From a virus: 37,553 nt of DNA. Shown piece after piece: positions 36,036 to 37,553 of the stretch. The translations under genes were made by a program, and so were the position numbers. The notes beneath the pieces were generated by a model, which was not told the origin of the DNA, ran no database searches, and was given only the letters and a program-made list of their open reading frames with translations. The DNA is taken from the IMG/VR virus record IMGVR_UViG_3300046028_003957, positions 1 through 37,553 of that record; one strand, written 5' to 3'. Position 1 is the first letter of the stretch. Each line of letters starts with the position of its first letter.

Positions 36036-37553
36036 TATTTTTTAGTTTTATAAAAATTTAGTTTAGTTGTCACTTCAAAAGAATCTGAATTTATTTTCTT
36101 AATCTCTTCTTTTATATTCTCATTTGTATCTGTAGATTCTGTTATCTTAAACTTTATCCCATTAGAATTTTTTCTCTGAGGAATTTTACTAAATTTAAAA
36201 TCTTTCTGTTTAGGTTTTTCAAGAAAATCTTCAATTCTTTTTCTAATTTTAACTCTTACATTTTCAGGAAAAACTATGGTATCTTTTTCATATTCTTTCA
36301 TGATTAAATCAAGAAATGGTACACTATTAATAGAATTGTTTAATAATACTTTTATGATTTTTTTAAAATCATTATCCAAAATAATAGGGTTATAAAAATC
36401 TATAGTTGTTGTTAAGTCATTATATAATTTAAAAGTATTTTTTTCAATATACTCAATACAAGAAGAATATTCGTTGTAAATAATATCGTATGTGAATCCT
36501 GATAACATTGCGGATGTAACTATTTCTCCTGATATTTTACTATCCTTCCCAAACTTAACAACATAATTAAGTTTATCTAATGTTGATATTAGATTGTTTC
36601 TTGTTTTTTCTAATTCTTGGAATGGATTTTTATCTACTAAATAATTTATTATTTTTTCAGTATATGAAACAATATATGGCGTTATAAATTGATTAGACCT
36701 TGTAACTTTTGCTGGTGATAAATCTTTATCCAAATTAAACATTTCAGATAAATTAGTTGTATTTATTTTCCCTACTAATGCTTCTAATAAACCTCTTTTT
36801 AATATAGATAAGTCTTTATTTTTTTTATAATTACCAAATAGTGATATGGTTTTTCCTGGAGTATTAGATGTTGTTGTATAAACATCATATTCATGAATTG
36901 GTCTATATAAAGTATCAAACAATAATCTACCAATCTCTAATCCATATGTCGGTATTAACTTATTATATAATGTCTCATAAGTTTTTAGATATTGTTCAGT
37001 ATATAAGAAAATATCATTAATGTATTGGGTATATTCTAATGTATTATTTTTTGTATCTAACAACCCAATATATTTTCCTTCACTTATTTTATTTACATTT
37101 TCTGGTTCTATTTTTTGTGTTGGTTTATTTCTTAATTCATATAATTCAGTTAAAAAATCTTTTGTAAATTGTTCTGTTGTTTTACCATTAATTGTTTCAT
37201 TAGTACTTATCGATCTTTCATCATACATTTCAGTATTTGCAAAGAAATTTGATGATAAAGCATTTTGTAGTTTTTCTATTGGTTTTGATAGTCCTTGACC
37301 TCCAATAAACGCTATTGAACATGATACATTTGCAATCATTGGTTGCATTCCAATACCTTCAGGATTCATGTCCCATGTACTATCGTCATATGTGATGTTA
37401 ACATCTCTTATTATTATTTTTGAATGATAAAAATCACCTATTCTTAAAACACTTACTGGTGGTGCACCAAATGAGGTATTTCTAGCATTTAAGTCATTTT
37501 CATCAACAATACCTTTAATTGGTATAGTATCCCCTGGTCTAATACATTGTAAC
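36035..37553 (-). CDS. Tail/baseplate structural protein, 5' end outside window (at least 505 aa)
   Basis: The in-frame reading continues upstream of Met at 37369 without a stop to the right edge (preceding residues include IRDVNITYDDSTWD, SVLRIGDFYHSK and CIRPGD), so that Met is internal and the true start lies outside the window. The conserved block IGMQPMIANVSCSIAFIGG, then KPIEKLQNALSSNFFANT and YDER, resembles sequences in tail/baseplate proteins of large phages. The remainder is helical with Lys-rich segments and ends YKTKK. It is followed by the gp53-like gene through a TAATG overlap. No enzyme motif or transmembrane segment is visible. Structural role inferred from context. Confidence 0.8.
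   Translation of the reverse strand, partial: LQCIRPGDTIPIKGIVDENDLNARNTSFGAPPVSVLRIGDFYHSKIIIRDVNITYDDSTWDMNPEGIGMQPMIANVSCSIAFIGGQGLSKPIEKLQNALSSNFFANTEMYDERSISTNETINGKTTEQFTKDFLTELYELRNKPTQKIEPENVNKISEGKYIGLLDTKNNTLEYTQYINDIFLYTEQYLKTYETLYNKLIPTYGLEIGRLLFDTLYRPIHEYDVYTTTSNTPGKTISLFGNYKKNKDLSILKRGLLEALVGKINTTNLSEMFNLDKDLSPAKVTRSNQFITPYIVSYTEKIINYLVDKNPFQELEKTRNNLISTLDKLNYVVKFGKDSKISGEIVTSAMLSGFTYDIIYNEYSSCIEYIEKNTFKLYNDLTTTIDFYNPIILDNDFKKIIKVLLNNSINSVPFLDLIMKEYEKDTIVFPENVRVKIRKRIEDFLEKPKQKDFKFSKIPQRKNSNGIKFKITESTDTNENIKEEIKKINSDSFEVTTKLNFYKTKK

Noticed and set aside
36035-37369. Gene beginning at Met 37369
   Set aside because: The frame continues without a stop to the right edge with similar composition, so this Met is internal and the gene is partial.
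1-37553. Reassigned TAG stop codon
   Set aside because: Of 20 visible stops 18 are TAA, two TGA and none TAG, but A/T bias explains this, and I saw no gene that needs TAG readthrough.

Overview
The window is a dense, strongly AT-rich stretch of a tailed-phage genome in which every supported gene lies on the minus strand, so transcription runs from high to low coordinates. Contractile-tail (myovirus) baseplate genes occur beside T4-type replication genes: GPW/gp25, gp6/J, gp53-like, a gp32-like SSB, UvsX, a FEN-type exonuclease, a DnaB/gp41 helicase and NrdB/NrdA. No start codon has a convincing Shine-Dalgarno sequence. The leaders are A/T-rich, often with AAAA just before ATG, which suggests a Bacteroidota host or a phage with that translation style. 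Host and lineage are inferred, not proven.

Layout in transcription order: (1) 37553-28762 is a tail module. It holds a structural protein open at the right edge, a gp53/LysM-like protein, a 1904-aa probable baseplate-hub protein, two small proteins, and a Dps/ferritin-like protein, and it ends at a clear hairpin terminator (28700-28732). (2) 28657-17291 is a replication and dNTP module: SSB, UvsX, FEN exonuclease, an unknown protein with an internal duplication, helicase, NrdB (one intein) and NrdA (two inteins). It ends in about 100 nt of hairpin-rich, relatively GC-rich non-coding sequence followed by a second terminator (17161-17186). (3) 17120-1 is the baseplate wedge module: gp25, gp6/J, five large structural proteins, and a giant protein of at least 2090 codons that runs off the left edge. 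The giant protein combines a gpI/gp7-like wedge region with Thr/Pro-repeat stalks separating globular domains, two of which are duplicates.

The replication module can supply deoxynucleotides (NrdAB), unwind DNA (helicase), coat single strands (SSB), process 5' ends (FEN) and drive recombination (UvsX). The flanking modules build the baseplate, hub and probably receptor-binding parts. The most notable points are: three inteins placed at catalytic centres of ribonucleotide reductase, one with a non-nucleophilic +1 glycine and one ending in glutamine; a candidate structured RNA after nrdA; the repeat-linked giant baseplate protein; and the unknown duplicated protein between FEN and helicase. No non-coding gap exceeds 170 nt, and I see no tRNA, rRNA, CRISPR array or insertion sequence.
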